DNA of 64,000 bases from Variovorax sp. MHTC-1 (GTDB lineage: Bacteria; Pseudomonadota; Gammaproteobacteria; Burkholderiales; Burkholderiaceae_C): contig NZ_RWKI01000007.1 of NCBI RefSeq assembly GCF_003984645.1, positions 1 through 64,000 on the forward strand, written 5' to 3'. Position numbers and translations under genes: made by a program. Below the pieces are notes generated by a model. That model had not been told where the DNA came from. It ran no database searches and worked only from the letters and a program-made list of their open reading frames with translations. The stretch's first letter is position 1; each line of letters begins with the position of its first letter. This document shows, piece by piece, positions 11,165-19,495 of this stretch.

Positions 11165-13573
11165 CTACCAGCGGTAGCTGACCGTGGCCGTCACCGTTCT
11201 CGGATCGCCGTAGCGGCATCCGTAGAAGTAGCACTCGCCCGAGATGTACGTCTTGTCGCTCAGGTTCTTGATGTTCAGCGCGTAGCTCATCGGACCGCGT
11301 TCGTAGCTCAGGCGCAGATCGACCAGCGTGAAGCCGGGAGTGGCCTTGCCGCCGTTGTAGTAGCCCGGATTGTCAGAGCTGTGGCGCACGCCGCCGCCGA
11401 TGCGCCATCCCGGCAGGCCGAATTCACCCAGCCCGTAGTCTGCCCACAGCGAGAACAGGTGATAGGGCGCACGGAAGCGCGTGCCGAGTTCCTCGGGCGT
11501 GTTGCTCTGGGTGACGCGCGCGTCCGTGTAGCTGTAGGCCGCGATCAGGTTCAGGTTGCGCGTCAGGCTGGCCTTGGCTTCCAGTTCCAGGCCGCGGGAG
11601 CGGACCTCGCCGGTCTGGACGGAATTGCGGTTGTCTATCGGGTCGACGGTGATCACGTTCTGGCGCCGCAGGTCGTAGACGGCGGCGCTCAGCAGCATGT
11701 TGCTGTCCTTCGGCTGGTAGCGGATGCCGAACTCGTACTGCTCGCCCGTGGTCGGCTTGAAGCGGCTGCCCGCGCGATCGGAACCGCTCACCGGCTCGAA
11801 GGATTGGCTGAAGCTGGCATAGGGCGCCAGGCCGTTGTCCGCGAGGTACACGACGCCGGCGCGGCCGGTGAACGCATCGTCCTTGCGGTTGTCGCCGATG
11901 GGGTCCTGGCTCAGGTCCTTTTCCTTGCTGCGGACCCAGTCCTGGCGCCCGCCGAGCAGCAGCACCCAGCGGTCGGTGATCTTCATCTGGTCCTGGACGT
12001 AGACGCCGAAGCGCTCGTTCTCGCGCCTCGGGTTTTCGTCGCGGATGAAGGCGAGGGGCGCCTTGCCATAGACCGGCAGGAAAATGTCGATCGGGGCGAG
12101 CAGATCCAGCCGGCGATCGCTGTCGTACGTATCGCGGCTGTAGTCGAACCCGGCCAGGATCGTGTGGCGGACAGCGCCGGTCCCGAGCGTGTATTCCAGA
12201 TGCGTGTCGGTGGTGGCCACGGTCGCACGGTCGTCGAAAGTCCAGCCCAGGCGGCTGCGGGTCCGATGGTCCGTCGGCTCGAAACCCAGGTCATACTGGT
12301 TGAAGAGGTCGCTCTTGAGGTAGCGGAAGCCGTGGTGCAGCTTCAGCGTGTCGGAGAAGGCGTGATCGAACTGCCAGCCGACGCTGGTCGTGTCGTTGTT
12401 GAAGTCGTTGCGGCTCGGTTCGCCGAGGAAGCGGTCGCGTGGCAGCTTGCCGTAGGGATTGGGAAGGAGCGTGCCCTCGGCCGGCAGCGCGCCCGAGCTG
12501 CTCGTGCGCATGCGCTGGTAGTTCGCCAGCAGCGTCAGCGAGGTGGCCGCCGAGGGGCGCCAGGTCAGTGCCGGCGCGATGTACACCCTGTCGTCGCGCG
12601 TGTAGTCCACGGGCGTGTCGCTGTCGCGCACGAGCGCCGTCAGCCGGTATGACCAGACGCCGTTCTCGTCCAGCGCGCCGCCGAAGTCGGCCGACGCCTG
12701 CTTGCGGTTGAAGCTGCCGTACTCCAGATTCAACTCGCGAAGCGGCGTCAGCGTGGGGCGCTTGCTCACCGAATTGATCAGACCGCCGGGCGCGACGGCG
12801 CCGTAGAGGACGGACGAGGCGCCCTTGATCACTTCAAGCCGTTCCAGCCCGTAAGGTTCCTGCTTGCCGCCGAAGATGGTCGTCATGTAGCGCATGCCGT
12901 CGCGGTAGAAGTTGCCGGACTCGGGCACGGACTCGAAGCCACGCAGCAGCAGCGAGTCCGAAGTGAGCGGATTGGCGTTCACCACCTGCGAGGCGACCCC
13001 CGCGGTGTAGCCGAGCGCATCCTGCAGCGACTGGGCCTTCTGCACTTGCATCTGATCGGCCGTGACCACCGAGATCGATTGCGGCGTTTCGATGATGGGC
13101 GTGTCGGTCTTGGTGCCCGTCGCGCTTCGCTTCGCTACATAGCCTGCGACCGGCCCGGTGGCGGACTCGCGATCGGCGGTGGCTGTAACCCGGATCTCCT
13201 GCAAAGTTGCGCCGGTGGCTGCTTCGGACGCGCGGCGGATGGCGAATCCACCGCTCGTGGTTCGGGTCGCCTCCAGGCGCGTCTCCGCCAGCATCGCAGC
13301 CAAGGCCTGTTCCACCGTCAAGCGCCCGCTGACGGCGCGCGAACTGACGCCGGCCAGCAGGTCGGCACCTGCGAACACCTGCGCGCCCGTTTGCCGCGAT
13401 AGCTCGTTGAGCGCCGAAGCCAACGGCTGCGAAGGCACCTGGAGGTCGAACACCTGCGCCGGCGCTGGTGCGGCTGCCTGCGCCGCGCTCGGAATGCTCC
13501 AGGTGGCGAGGACGGACCCGAAGGTTGCGGCCAGGGTGGCGGCCAGCAGGCGTTGGCGTGGTCGATTGCGCAT
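11165..13573 (-). CDS. TonB-dependent siderophore receptor with STN signalling domain
   Basis: Outer-membrane receptor of 802 residues. A signal peptide (ending near PSAAQAA) precedes an STN domain (about 40-120, FDLQVPSQPLASALNELSRQ) of the kind that contacts FecR-type sensors. Next come a plug domain (TPIIETPQSISVV, LRGFE, YGAVAPGGLIN) and a beta-barrel ending in YRW, a typical C-terminal aromatic. This is the FpvA/FhuE/PupB architecture: it imports a ferric siderophore and signals its presence. It lies immediately downstream of fecR and sigma-factor genes on the same strand, giving a complete cell-surface signalling set. A Fur-box-like sequence lies 25 bases before the start codon. The substrate is probably the peptide made next door, by inference from position. 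Confidence 0.94.
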   Translation of the reverse strand: MRNRPRQRLLAATLAATFGSVLATWSIPSAAQAAAPAPAQVFDLQVPSQPLASALNELSRQTGAQVFAGADLLAGVSSRAVSGRLTVEQALAAMLAETRLEATRTTSGGFAIRRASEAATGATLQEIRVTATADRESATGPVAGYVAKRSATGTKTDTPIIETPQSISVVTADQMQVQKAQSLQDALGYTAGVASQVVNANPLTSDSLLLRGFESVPESGNFYRDGMRYMTTIFGGKQEPYGLERLEVIKGASSVLYGAVAPGGLINSVSKRPTLTPLRELNLEYGSFNRKQASADFGGALDENGVWSYRLTALVRDSDTPVDYTRDDRVYIAPALTWRPSAATSLTLLANYQRMRTSSSGALPAEGTLLPNPYGKLPRDRFLGEPSRNDFNNDTTSVGWQFDHAFSDTLKLHHGFRYLKSDLFNQYDLGFEPTDHRTRSRLGWTFDDRATVATTDTHLEYTLGTGAVRHTILAGFDYSRDTYDSDRRLDLLAPIDIFLPVYGKAPLAFIRDENPRRENERFGVYVQDQMKITDRWVLLLGGRQDWVRSKEKDLSQDPIGDNRKDDAFTGRAGVVYLADNGLAPYASFSQSFEPVSGSDRAGSRFKPTTGEQYEFGIRYQPKDSNMLLSAAVYDLRRQNVITVDPIDNRNSVQTGEVRSRGLELEAKASLTRNLNLIAAYSYTDARVTQSNTPEELGTRFRAPYHLFSLWADYGLGEFGLPGWRIGGGVRHSSDNPGYYNGGKATPGFTLVDLRLSYERGPMSYALNIKNLSDKTYISGECYFYGCRYGDPRTVTATVSYRW

Positions 13574-13597
13574 GAGATCGATGCTCCAGAGAGAAAT

Positions 13598-13616
13598 GAA
13601 TGAGAGTTATTCCCGA
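13598..13616 (-). promoter_or_regulatory. Probable Fur box upstream of the TonB receptor gene
   Basis: The sequence GAATGAGAGTTATTCCCGA resembles the Fur operator (consensus built on GATAATGATAATCATTATC) and is nearly identical to the better site upstream of the sigma-factor gene. It lies 25 bases before the receptor's start codon, between that gene and fecR, so it would give the receptor iron regulation independent of the sigma-fecR transcript. Assigned by eye. Confidence 0.6.
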
Positions 13617-13732
13617 TATAGGGCGCTCGAAGCCGCTGAAACGCGGGCGTTCTTGCACCTTCCTCCCTGTAAGACGTTTGTGATCAAAAAACCAAGACAG
13701 TCGGCTTTGCGGCGGCTGTCGGCTGCCTGCGC

Positions 13733-14749
13733 TCAGCGCGCGCGCAGGGTCACGCTTCCGTCGGGATGGGTTTGCGCGATCACCGGCAAGGTCATCGGCA
13801 GCGCGTCCACCAGGCTTGCCGAACCGTTGGCCCGGAAGCGCCCAGACAGCCGAAGCGCGTTCACGCGCGGGTCGGGAGAAAGGATCGGCTGCGGCCGGTA
13901 GGCGTTGATCGTTTCCAGCGCCTCGCCGAGCGGCGTGGCGTCGAAGACGAGCCAACCCTCGCGCCATGCGGCCAGGGAGGCGGCGTCGACCTGCTGCACC
14001 GGGTCGGGCACTCCATCGCGCAAGCTCAGGGCTTCGCCGGCTTGCAAGTCGACCCCGCTCTCCATCGAGGAAGACGCGTCGGCATCGCCGCGGCGTTGCC
14101 TGACGGTCACGCGGACCTTTCCGCGTTCGACGGCGACCAGGATGGGCCCGCCGCGGTCGCGGACGGTGAACGCGGTGCCGATCACCCGGATGACGGCATC
14201 GCGCGTCCGCACCTCGAACGGCCGCTGCGCGTCCGCCGCCACTTCGAAGCGCGCCTCGCCGCCGGCGAAGTCGACCACGCGCCGCTGCCGGTACAGCCTG
14301 ACCGTGACCTTGCTTTGCGCACTGAGTTCGACCCGGCTGCCCGGCGAACCGTCCGGAAGAAGAACCTTGCGCAGTTGCGCGGTCTGCGTCGAGAAGTCGG
14401 CGGCGAAGAGCGGTTGCTGCCAATACCACTGAAAGCCCTTGCCCGCGAGCACGCCTGTGCCTATCAGGCCGGCCACGGAAAGGACGAGGTTGCGGCGCTG
14501 GCGTCCGCGCGCCGCTGCGATCCGCGTGTCCGGCTCGGCGAAGCAATCGCGAAGATCCGAAGCCAAGCCGCCCAGGGCATCCCAGCGCTGCTGCGCTTCC
14601 ACCGCCGCCGCTTCATGTGTCGGCGAAGCCGCTCGCCATTCGCGCAGTGCCGCCGTCGCGAGTTCAGCCGACGCGGGGCTCGCGCCTTCGCTTCGGACGA
14701 TCAAGGTGAGCGCATGCTCGACCAGCTTCTCGCTTCGGGGGATGGCCAT
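13733..14749 (-). CDS. FecR-family transmembrane sensor / anti-sigma factor
   Basis: Protein of 338 residues in the FecR/FpvR layout. A cytoplasmic N-terminal DUF4880-type domain (ALREWRAASPTHEAAAVEAQQRW) comes first, then one membrane helix near residues 85-105 (LVLSVAGLIGTGVLAG). The periplasmic FecR domain (TQTAQLRKVLLPDGSPGSRVELSAQSKV) follows, and the C-terminal part should bind the receptor's STN domain. It normally relays receptor occupancy to the adjacent ECF sigma factor. The start lies 12 bases after the sigma gene's stop, so the two form one transcript. Length and all three parts are normal for the family. Confidence 0.92.
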   Translation of the reverse strand: MAIPRSEKLVEHALTLIVRSEGASPASAELATAALREWRAASPTHEAAAVEAQQRWDALGGLASDLRDCFAEPDTRIAAARGRQRRNLVLSVAGLIGTGVLAGKGFQWYWQQPLFAADFSTQTAQLRKVLLPDGSPGSRVELSAQSKVTVRLYRQRRVVDFAGGEARFEVAADAQRPFEVRTRDAVIRVIGTAFTVRDRGGPILVAVERGKVRVTVRQRRGDADASSSMESGVDLQAGEALSLRDGVPDPVQQVDAASLAAWREGWLVFDATPLGEALETINAYRPQPILSPDPRVNALRLSGRFRANGSASLVDALPMTLPVIAQTHPDGSVTLRAR

Positions 14750-14761
14750 GGCGCAAGCGGG

Positions 14762-15364
14762 TCAGCAACTCTCTTCAGCCAGGGAGGAGACGAATGCGGA
14801 GCGCATGGAGGGCAGCTGCGGCTCGACGATCTGGGTGCGCAGTTCGGCCAGCGTGCGCGAGCAGTCGAGTACCGCGCGCACCAGGTGCTTGGCGACCGCC
14901 ATCTCCGTGATGCCGAGGCGCGCGGCGATTTCCGCGTGCGTGTACCCGTAGGCGCGGAACAGCAGGAACACTTCGCGCCGGCGAGGCGGCAGCTTCTCGA
15001 GGGTCTGGACCACGCGTTCCAGGATCTGCCGCTGGGAGATGAGGTACTCGCTCGACGGCGCGCTGGTCGCAACATCGGTACTGCTCCGGTCCCGTGCCCA
15101 TTCCTGGACCACCTGCCGATGGCGGGCCGCGTCGATGCAAAGGTTGCGAGCGACGCGAAACAGCAGGGCGCGCGGAGAGTCGATCTTCAGGCTCAGGTCT
15201 TCGGAGCCGCGCGCCGAGCCTTTCAGCCCGAGCGCATGCGTGTACACGCGCTCGAAGCTCGACTGCGCGATGTCCGCCGCGTGTTCCGGATCGCGCAGCT
15301 CCCATGTCAACTGCTTGCGCAGGTCCCTGTAGTGCTTGACCAATTCCTGTACCAAGTCGTGCAT
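14762..15364 (-). CDS. ECF sigma factor, FecI/PvdS (iron-starvation) type
   Basis: RNA polymerase sigma-70 family ECF factor of 200 residues. Region 2 is visible as ALLFRVARNLCIDAARH. Region 4 is visible as LPPRRREVFLLFRAYGYTHAEIAARLGITEMAVAKHLVRA, a helix-turn-helix that reads the -35 element. Start ATG 15364 (MHDLVQELVKHYRDL) is preferred: the longer frame to 15451 would translate straight through the Fur box, which must lie upstream of the gene. It is followed by fecR and an STN receptor gene. The window contains three TAAAC-N16-CGT promoters, close to the TAAAT-N16-CGT box of PvdS-type factors, which this protein is the obvious candidate to recognise. Confidence 0.93.
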   Translation of the reverse strand: MHDLVQELVKHYRDLRKQLTWELRDPEHAADIAQSSFERVYTHALGLKGSARGSEDLSLKIDSPRALLFRVARNLCIDAARHRQVVQEWARDRSSTDVATSAPSSEYLISQRQILERVVQTLEKLPPRRREVFLLFRAYGYTHAEIAARLGITEMAVAKHLVRAVLDCSRTLAELRTQIVEPQLPSMRSAFVSSLAEESC

Positions 15365-15432
15365 GCAGCTCGCCCCTCCGACGACCTCGAAGGGGGACGC
15401 GATGCGGCGCGACGCCCAGCTCTTCAGGTCAT

Positions 15433-15451
15433 GAATGAGAATTATTCCCAT
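15433..15451 (-). promoter_or_regulatory. Fur box upstream of the ECF sigma gene
   Basis: GAATGAGAATTATTCCCAT contains TGAGAATTATT, a strong Fur-operator core. It lies 68 bases before the sigma-factor start codon and 40 bases after the stop of the aminotransferase gene, in the only non-coding space available. Fur-Fe(II) binding here would switch on the sigma factor, and with it the siderophore regulon, only in iron starvation. The site shares 17 of 19 positions by eye with the one at 13598-13616. Confidence 0.75.
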
Positions 15452-15491
15452 CCAATCTTACGACACAAAAGCTGCAGCTGTGAGACGCCAT

Positions 15492-16919
15492 TCAAAGGTG
15501 CCTGGCGACGGCCTCCAGGCCGGCCGCAACGATCTCGGCGATGTGGTCGACTTCCTTCTCGGTGACGATCAGCGGGGGCAACAGCCGCACCACGCTGCCG
15601 TGCCGTCCGCCCAACTCGAGGATCAATCCGCGCTGCAGGCAGGCCTGCTGCAATCGGGAGGCGAGGGCGGGCGCTGCGGACGGCTGGCCGAGCGCATCCA
15701 ATGCGCCGTCGGGATCGATCATCTCCATGCCGATCATGAGACCCCGGCCGCGCACGTCGCCGATGCAGGCGTGGTCGCGCTGGAGGTGCGCCAAGTAGCC
15801 CCTCAGGCGCGCGCCCATTCGCTCGGCATGTTCATGCAGGCGTTCCGCGCGGATGTGCCTCAAGGTCGCCGAGCCGGCGGCCATCGCGAGCTGGTTGCCG
15901 CGGAAGGTGCCGGCATGCGCGCCCGGGCGCCACTGGTCGAGTTCGCCACGATAGACCACCACGGACAGCGGCAGGCTCCCGCCGATGGCCTTCGACAGGA
16001 CCAGCACATCGGGCACGATGCCCGAGTGCTCGAAGGCGAACATCTTTCCGGTTCGCCCGAAGCCGCTTTGCACTTCGTCGACCAGGAGCGGAACGCCGAC
16101 ACGCTGCGTGATCTCACGGACACCGCGCACCCAGGCGTCCGGCGCCGGAATGACACCGCCTTCGCCCTGCACGATCTCCATCACCATGCCTGCCGGCGCG
16201 GGCACACCGCTTTCCGGATCGGACAACACGGTTTCGATGTAGTGCAGGCTCGCCGCCATGGTGGCGTTCGGGTCCAGGCCGAAGGGGCTGCGGTATTCGT
16301 AGGGGTAGGGCAGGAACTGGACGCCCGACACGAGACCGCCGATGGCGCTCTTCGGTCCCAGGTTGCCCATCAGGTTGAGCGTGCCCTGCGTCATGCCGTG
16401 GTACGCGCCGTGGAAGCTCAGGATGGTCTGGCGGCCGGTGGCGATCTTGACGAGCTTGAGCGCGGCTTCGATCGCATCGGCGCCGGTGGGGCCGCAGAAC
16501 TGGATGCGCGCGTCCTTGGCGAACTCCGGCGGCAGCAGGCTGAACAGGGTCTCGACGAATTCGTCCTTGACGGGCGTGGTGAGGTCCAGCGTGTGCAGGG
16601 GAATCTCATCGCGCAGCACCTGCTGAATGGCCTGGACCACGACCGGATGGTTGTGCCCGAGCGCCAGCGTGCCCGCGCCGGCCAGGCAGTCGATGAAGAC
16701 GCGGCCCTCGACATCCTCCACGTAGATGCCGCGGCCGCGCTTGAGCGCGATGGGCAGGCGCCGGGGATAGCTGCGCGCGCTCGATTCGCGCGCGCTCTGG
16801 CGCTCCAGCAGCGGATTCGTCGTGAGCTGGTAGGGCTGCCTCAGGGCGTCGTGTCTTCGGCCGAAGGGTTCCTCGGTGTCGGACGCGCGTGTGACGGGAA
16901 GGGACAGAACACTGGACAT
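15492..16919 (-). CDS. dat: Diaminobutyrate-2-oxoglutarate aminotransferase (PvdH-type)
   Basis: Class III PLP-dependent aminotransferase of 475 residues. It makes L-2,4-diaminobutyrate from aspartate semialdehyde and an amino donor. Visible landmarks are CGPTGADAIEAALKL, FHGAYHGMTQGT, the cofactor Asp in LLVDEVQSGFGRTG, and the Schiff-base lysine in VLSKAIGG. In pyoverdine and related siderophore loci this family (PvdH, Dat) supplies diaminobutyrate as a peptide building block, so the siderophore here probably contains that residue in a module outside the window. EctB (ectoine synthesis) belongs to the same family but no ectA or ectC is present. A TAAAC-N16-CGT promoter lies about 140 bases upstream on the same strand. 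Confidence 0.88.
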   Translation of the reverse strand: MSSVLSLPVTRASDTEEPFGRRHDALRQPYQLTTNPLLERQSARESSARSYPRRLPIALKRGRGIYVEDVEGRVFIDCLAGAGTLALGHNHPVVVQAIQQVLRDEIPLHTLDLTTPVKDEFVETLFSLLPPEFAKDARIQFCGPTGADAIEAALKLVKIATGRQTILSFHGAYHGMTQGTLNLMGNLGPKSAIGGLVSGVQFLPYPYEYRSPFGLDPNATMAASLHYIETVLSDPESGVPAPAGMVMEIVQGEGGVIPAPDAWVRGVREITQRVGVPLLVDEVQSGFGRTGKMFAFEHSGIVPDVLVLSKAIGGSLPLSVVVYRGELDQWRPGAHAGTFRGNQLAMAAGSATLRHIRAERLHEHAERMGARLRGYLAHLQRDHACIGDVRGRGLMIGMEMIDPDGALDALGQPSAAPALASRLQQACLQRGLILELGGRHGSVVRLLPPLIVTEKEVDHIAEIVAAGLEAVARHL

Positions 16920-17060
16920 TGGGTCTCCGTTCGCGGCAGTGGGATCGGCGCTTCGCGGCGAGTTGAGCAGGGCTCGCTGGCGAGAAGCTCCGTGGATCCC
17001 GGTGTGGATATCTGCATGCAGCGCATGGCCGAAGGTTTGCCGCCTTCTGCGAAGTAGATG

Positions 17061-17084
17061 ACGGCCTTGCCTCTTCTTTGTTTA
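17061..17084 (-). promoter_or_regulatory. Iron-starvation sigma promoter (TAAAC-N16-CGT) for the aminotransferase gene
   Basis: On the minus strand TAAAC (17084-17080) and CGT (17063-17061) are separated by exactly 16 bases, followed by CATC. The same spacing and bases occur upstream of the second receptor gene and the exporter gene. The pattern is nearly the PvdS box TAAAT-N16-CGT. It points at the diaminobutyrate aminotransferase gene with a leader of roughly 130 bases. The outer T of the -35 element is at 17084, the first base of the adjacent inverted-repeat element. Confidence 0.7.
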
Positions 17085-17333
17085 GGGCCTGTTAACGCTA
17101 TTTGCGGGGTCGCGAAGGCCTGCCAGGGCGGGCCAATCAAGGCGCGCGACGCCGTGCGTGCGTCGGCACGCACAAGGAGCGCAACGCCGAGTGGCGCGCC
17201 CTGGCAGGCCTTCCCTTCGGGTTGCCCAGCCAAGGGGCCGTCTGCGGCGTTGCCCGCGCTTGCAAGGCGTGAGCCTTGCATCCAGCCCCTTGGCTGGGCA
17301 ACGCGATCCCCGCAAATAGCGTTAACAGGCCCT
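17084..17333. mobile_element. MITE-like element, copy 1 (250 bp, 26-bp terminal inverted repeats)
   Basis: The ends are perfect inverted repeats of 26 bases (17084-17109 and 17308-17333), beginning AGGGCCTGTTAACGCTATTT. Inside are two further inverted pairs: GCCTGCCAGGGCG with its complement, and TTGCCCAGCCAAGGGGC with its complement. The element could therefore fold into a two-armed structure. It has no credible open reading frame of its own, so it would be non-autonomous. A 268-bp copy in the opposite orientation lies at 21629-21896, and a solo end at 28731-28754. No clear target duplication was found. It fills most of the 494-base gap between the aminotransferase and the second receptor. 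Confidence 0.8.
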
Positions 17334-17346
17334 CGCCGCGCCCATC

Positions 17347-17370
17347 TAAACATCCGGGGCCTCGAGCCGT
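17347..17370 (+). promoter_or_regulatory. Iron-starvation sigma promoter (TAAAC-N16-CGT) for the second TonB receptor
   Basis: TAAAC (17347-17351) and CGT (17368-17370) are 16 bases apart, 43 bases before the start codon at 17414. Additional shared bases, ACAT after TAA and a C after CGT, make it look like the site before the exporter gene. This is a candidate target of the ECF sigma factor encoded at 14762-15364. Confidence 0.7.
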
Positions 17371-17413
17371 CTTCTTCAGCGTGCGATCCCTGAATCCCCG
17401 AAAACCGTGGCGG

Positions 17414-19405
17414 ATGTCGGCTCCTCCTTCATCGAATCGTCTCGCGGCCCTCGGGCTGGCGATCGCGCTGGGCCAATCCCTGGAAGCGCCGGCATGGGCG
17501 TCCTCGCAAGAAGGCGCGGACAGAGAAGCCCATCCCTCCGCGCTGAACGAAAGCGGCGGCGAACGGCAAGTGCTCAAGTTCAACGATCTGGGCACCAGCG
17601 TCGGCATGGCGCCGCCCTCGAACCATGCCGGCTTTGCGGTCAACCGCGAGCTGCTGCGGGGTTTCCCGAACGAGAGCGCCCTGCGCAACGGCTACCGCGA
17701 TTTCGGCTATCTGGGTCTGGAAAGCACGGTGGCGCGCGAGGGGGTCGAAGTCTTCAGAGGGCCGGCGTCCGCCCTGTACGGCAACGGCAAGCCGGGCGGA
17801 GACCTCAACGTGCTGACGCGGCAACCCGATGGGGTGCGGCGAAGGGACGCGCAGCTGTCGAAATCGCGCCAGGGGTACCGAAGCCTCAAGGCCGATCTGA
17901 GCGATGCCGTGGGTGACGACGTCGCGCTGCGCATCAGCCTCGGCGCGGAAGGCGGGCCCAGCCGCCGTCAGTTCGACGACGAAAAAAGCTATGGCGTGAC
18001 GCCCTCGATCGCCTGGCGCGTCGGCCCACGAACCCGGGTGGCGCTGGAGTTCGATCTGTTCAGGCTGCGCGACCAGGTGCAGCCCGACCGCTTGCCGCTG
18101 GCTCCATTGCTCGCGTTCTCCGATCGCAAGACGCTGGGAGAAGCAAGGGACTGGGCGCGCGAATCGGGCAGCACCTGGCGCCTCGCGCTCGAACATGCCC
18201 TCGACGAGAACTGGCGAATGCGCCAGGCCTTGTTCGTTCAGCGAAGCCGTTCATCGCGCGACGCCACCGAACTCGACGTCTACGGGATGACCGGCGACGG
18301 GATCTTCACGGACGACGACCGTTCGGTTCGCCGGGTGGCGGCGCGCCGCAGCGAACGCATCGTGAGCGATGTTTCGCAGACCGAGATTCAGGGGCAGTTC
18401 GATCTGCACGGAGCGAAGCATCAGATCCTCGCGGGCATCGAACTCGGCCGGTATCAGGTGCACTCCCTCGGCGGCCGTGCGCCGCTGGCCGCGTTGGACC
18501 TGTCGGCCCCGGTCTACGGCGCGCTGCCGGATGCCTACGTTCCCGATACCGCTCAGGTGCAAGACGGGCGGAACTCGGTGCTGTACCTGCGGGATCGCAT
18601 GCGCTGGGGGAGCCACTGGCAGTTGCTGCTGGGGCTGCGGGCCGAGCAGTCGCGCGCGGCCAGCGAGGATCGGCTGAGCAGCGATGTCAATACCGGCCGC
18701 AGCAGCCTGCTCTCGCCGCGCGCGGGACTGGTCTATTCGCCGCGGCCGGGGTGGTCCTGGTTTGCGAGCTGGACGCAGTCTTCACGTCCCCAGATCGGCG
18801 AGGTCGCGGCGGATGGGGCCCTGCTGCCGCCCGAGAAAGGAAGGCAGATCGAGGCCGGGCTTCAGTGGGGCGATTCCAAGCAAGGAATGCTGGGAACGCT
18901 TTCCCTGTATCAGCTGCGCCGCCAGGGCCTGGCCGCGACCGACCCGCGCAATCCGAACTTCGTGGTGGCGGGCGGCGAGCGCCAAAGCCATGGCATCGAG
19001 CTCGAGTTGCGGGGCGAGCTGATGCGCGGGCTCAGCCTCGACTTCAGCCTGGAGGCGCTGCGCGCGCGCGTGCGCCGTGACACCGCGGTGGCATCGGGTA
19101 CACCGCTGCCGGGCGTGGCGCCCTGGTTCGTGAGCGCATGGCTGACGAAGCAGCTGTCGGAGCGCTGGACGCTGGGATGGGGACTGATCGGGGAGGGGCC
19201 GCGCCGCGCCGCTTGGCCTCCCAACGACCTGCGCTTGCCGGCCTACGTGACGACGGACCTGGCGCTTGCGTATCGCGGGGCCGGCTGGCGCCTTCAGGTC
19301 GCCATGGGCAACGTCCTGGGCCGCCGCGCGATCGTGTCAGACGGATATGCCATCAGCTTCACCGAGCCGCGGAGCCTGTCCGTCACGGTGTCCATGAGGC
19401 TCTGA
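17414..19405 (+). CDS. TonB-dependent outer-membrane receptor (no STN domain)
   Basis: Receptor of 663 residues. A signal peptide (LAALGLAIALGQSLEAPAWA) leads to a plug domain (LLRGFPNESALRNGYRDF, VEVFRGPASALYGNGKPGGDLNV) and a TonB-type beta-barrel ending SVTVSMRL. It lacks the STN domain found in the receptor at 11165-13573, so it should transport without signalling. It is short compared with typical siderophore receptors (700-800 residues), mostly because there is little before the plug. ATG 17414 is chosen because it starts the signal peptide; the open frame upstream runs back into the inverted-repeat element. Its promoter matches the iron-starvation box. It may take up the same siderophore, a related one, or a degraded form. 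Confidence 0.88.
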   Translation: MSAPPSSNRLAALGLAIALGQSLEAPAWASSQEGADREAHPSALNESGGERQVLKFNDLGTSVGMAPPSNHAGFAVNRELLRGFPNESALRNGYRDFGYLGLESTVAREGVEVFRGPASALYGNGKPGGDLNVLTRQPDGVRRRDAQLSKSRQGYRSLKADLSDAVGDDVALRISLGAEGGPSRRQFDDEKSYGVTPSIAWRVGPRTRVALEFDLFRLRDQVQPDRLPLAPLLAFSDRKTLGEARDWARESGSTWRLALEHALDENWRMRQALFVQRSRSSRDATELDVYGMTGDGIFTDDDRSVRRVAARRSERIVSDVSQTEIQGQFDLHGAKHQILAGIELGRYQVHSLGGRAPLAALDLSAPVYGALPDAYVPDTAQVQDGRNSVLYLRDRMRWGSHWQLLLGLRAEQSRAASEDRLSSDVNTGRSSLLSPRAGLVYSPRPGWSWFASWTQSSRPQIGEVAADGALLPPEKGRQIEAGLQWGDSKQGMLGTLSLYQLRRQGLAATDPRNPNFVVAGGERQSHGIELELRGELMRGLSLDFSLEALRARVRRDTAVASGTPLPGVAPWFVSAWLTKQLSERWTLGWGLIGEGPRRAAWPPNDLRLPAYVTTDLALAYRGAGWRLQVAMGNVLGRRAIVSDGYAISFTEPRSLSVTVSMRL

Positions 19406-19437
19406 GGCCTTATCGGAATACTGCGGGGCGCGCCCGC

Positions 19438-19461
19438 TAAACATTCCGGCGCGCCAAGCGT
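19438..19461 (+). promoter_or_regulatory. Iron-starvation sigma promoter (TAAAC-N16-CGT) for the exporter gene
   Basis: TAAAC (19438-19442) and CGT (19459-19461), again 16 bases apart and followed by CATC. The site lies 34 bases before the GTG start of the ABC exporter, in the 90-base gap after the second receptor gene. It shares its layout with the sites at 17347 and 17061 (minus strand). Confidence 0.7.
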
Positions 19462-19495
19462 CATCCCTGTAGTTCCTGCCCATTTCGAGGTTCTC

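Noticed and set aside
14762..15451. Longer sigma-factor start at 15451
   Set aside because: Its first codons would be the Fur box itself; family similarity starts at MHDLVQEL (15364).
17082..17315. Frames inside the inverted-repeat elements (also at 21,575-22,012)
   Set aside because: The same peptides appear in several phases of both copies and reflect the repeat DNA, not a conserved protein; no transposase motif is present.
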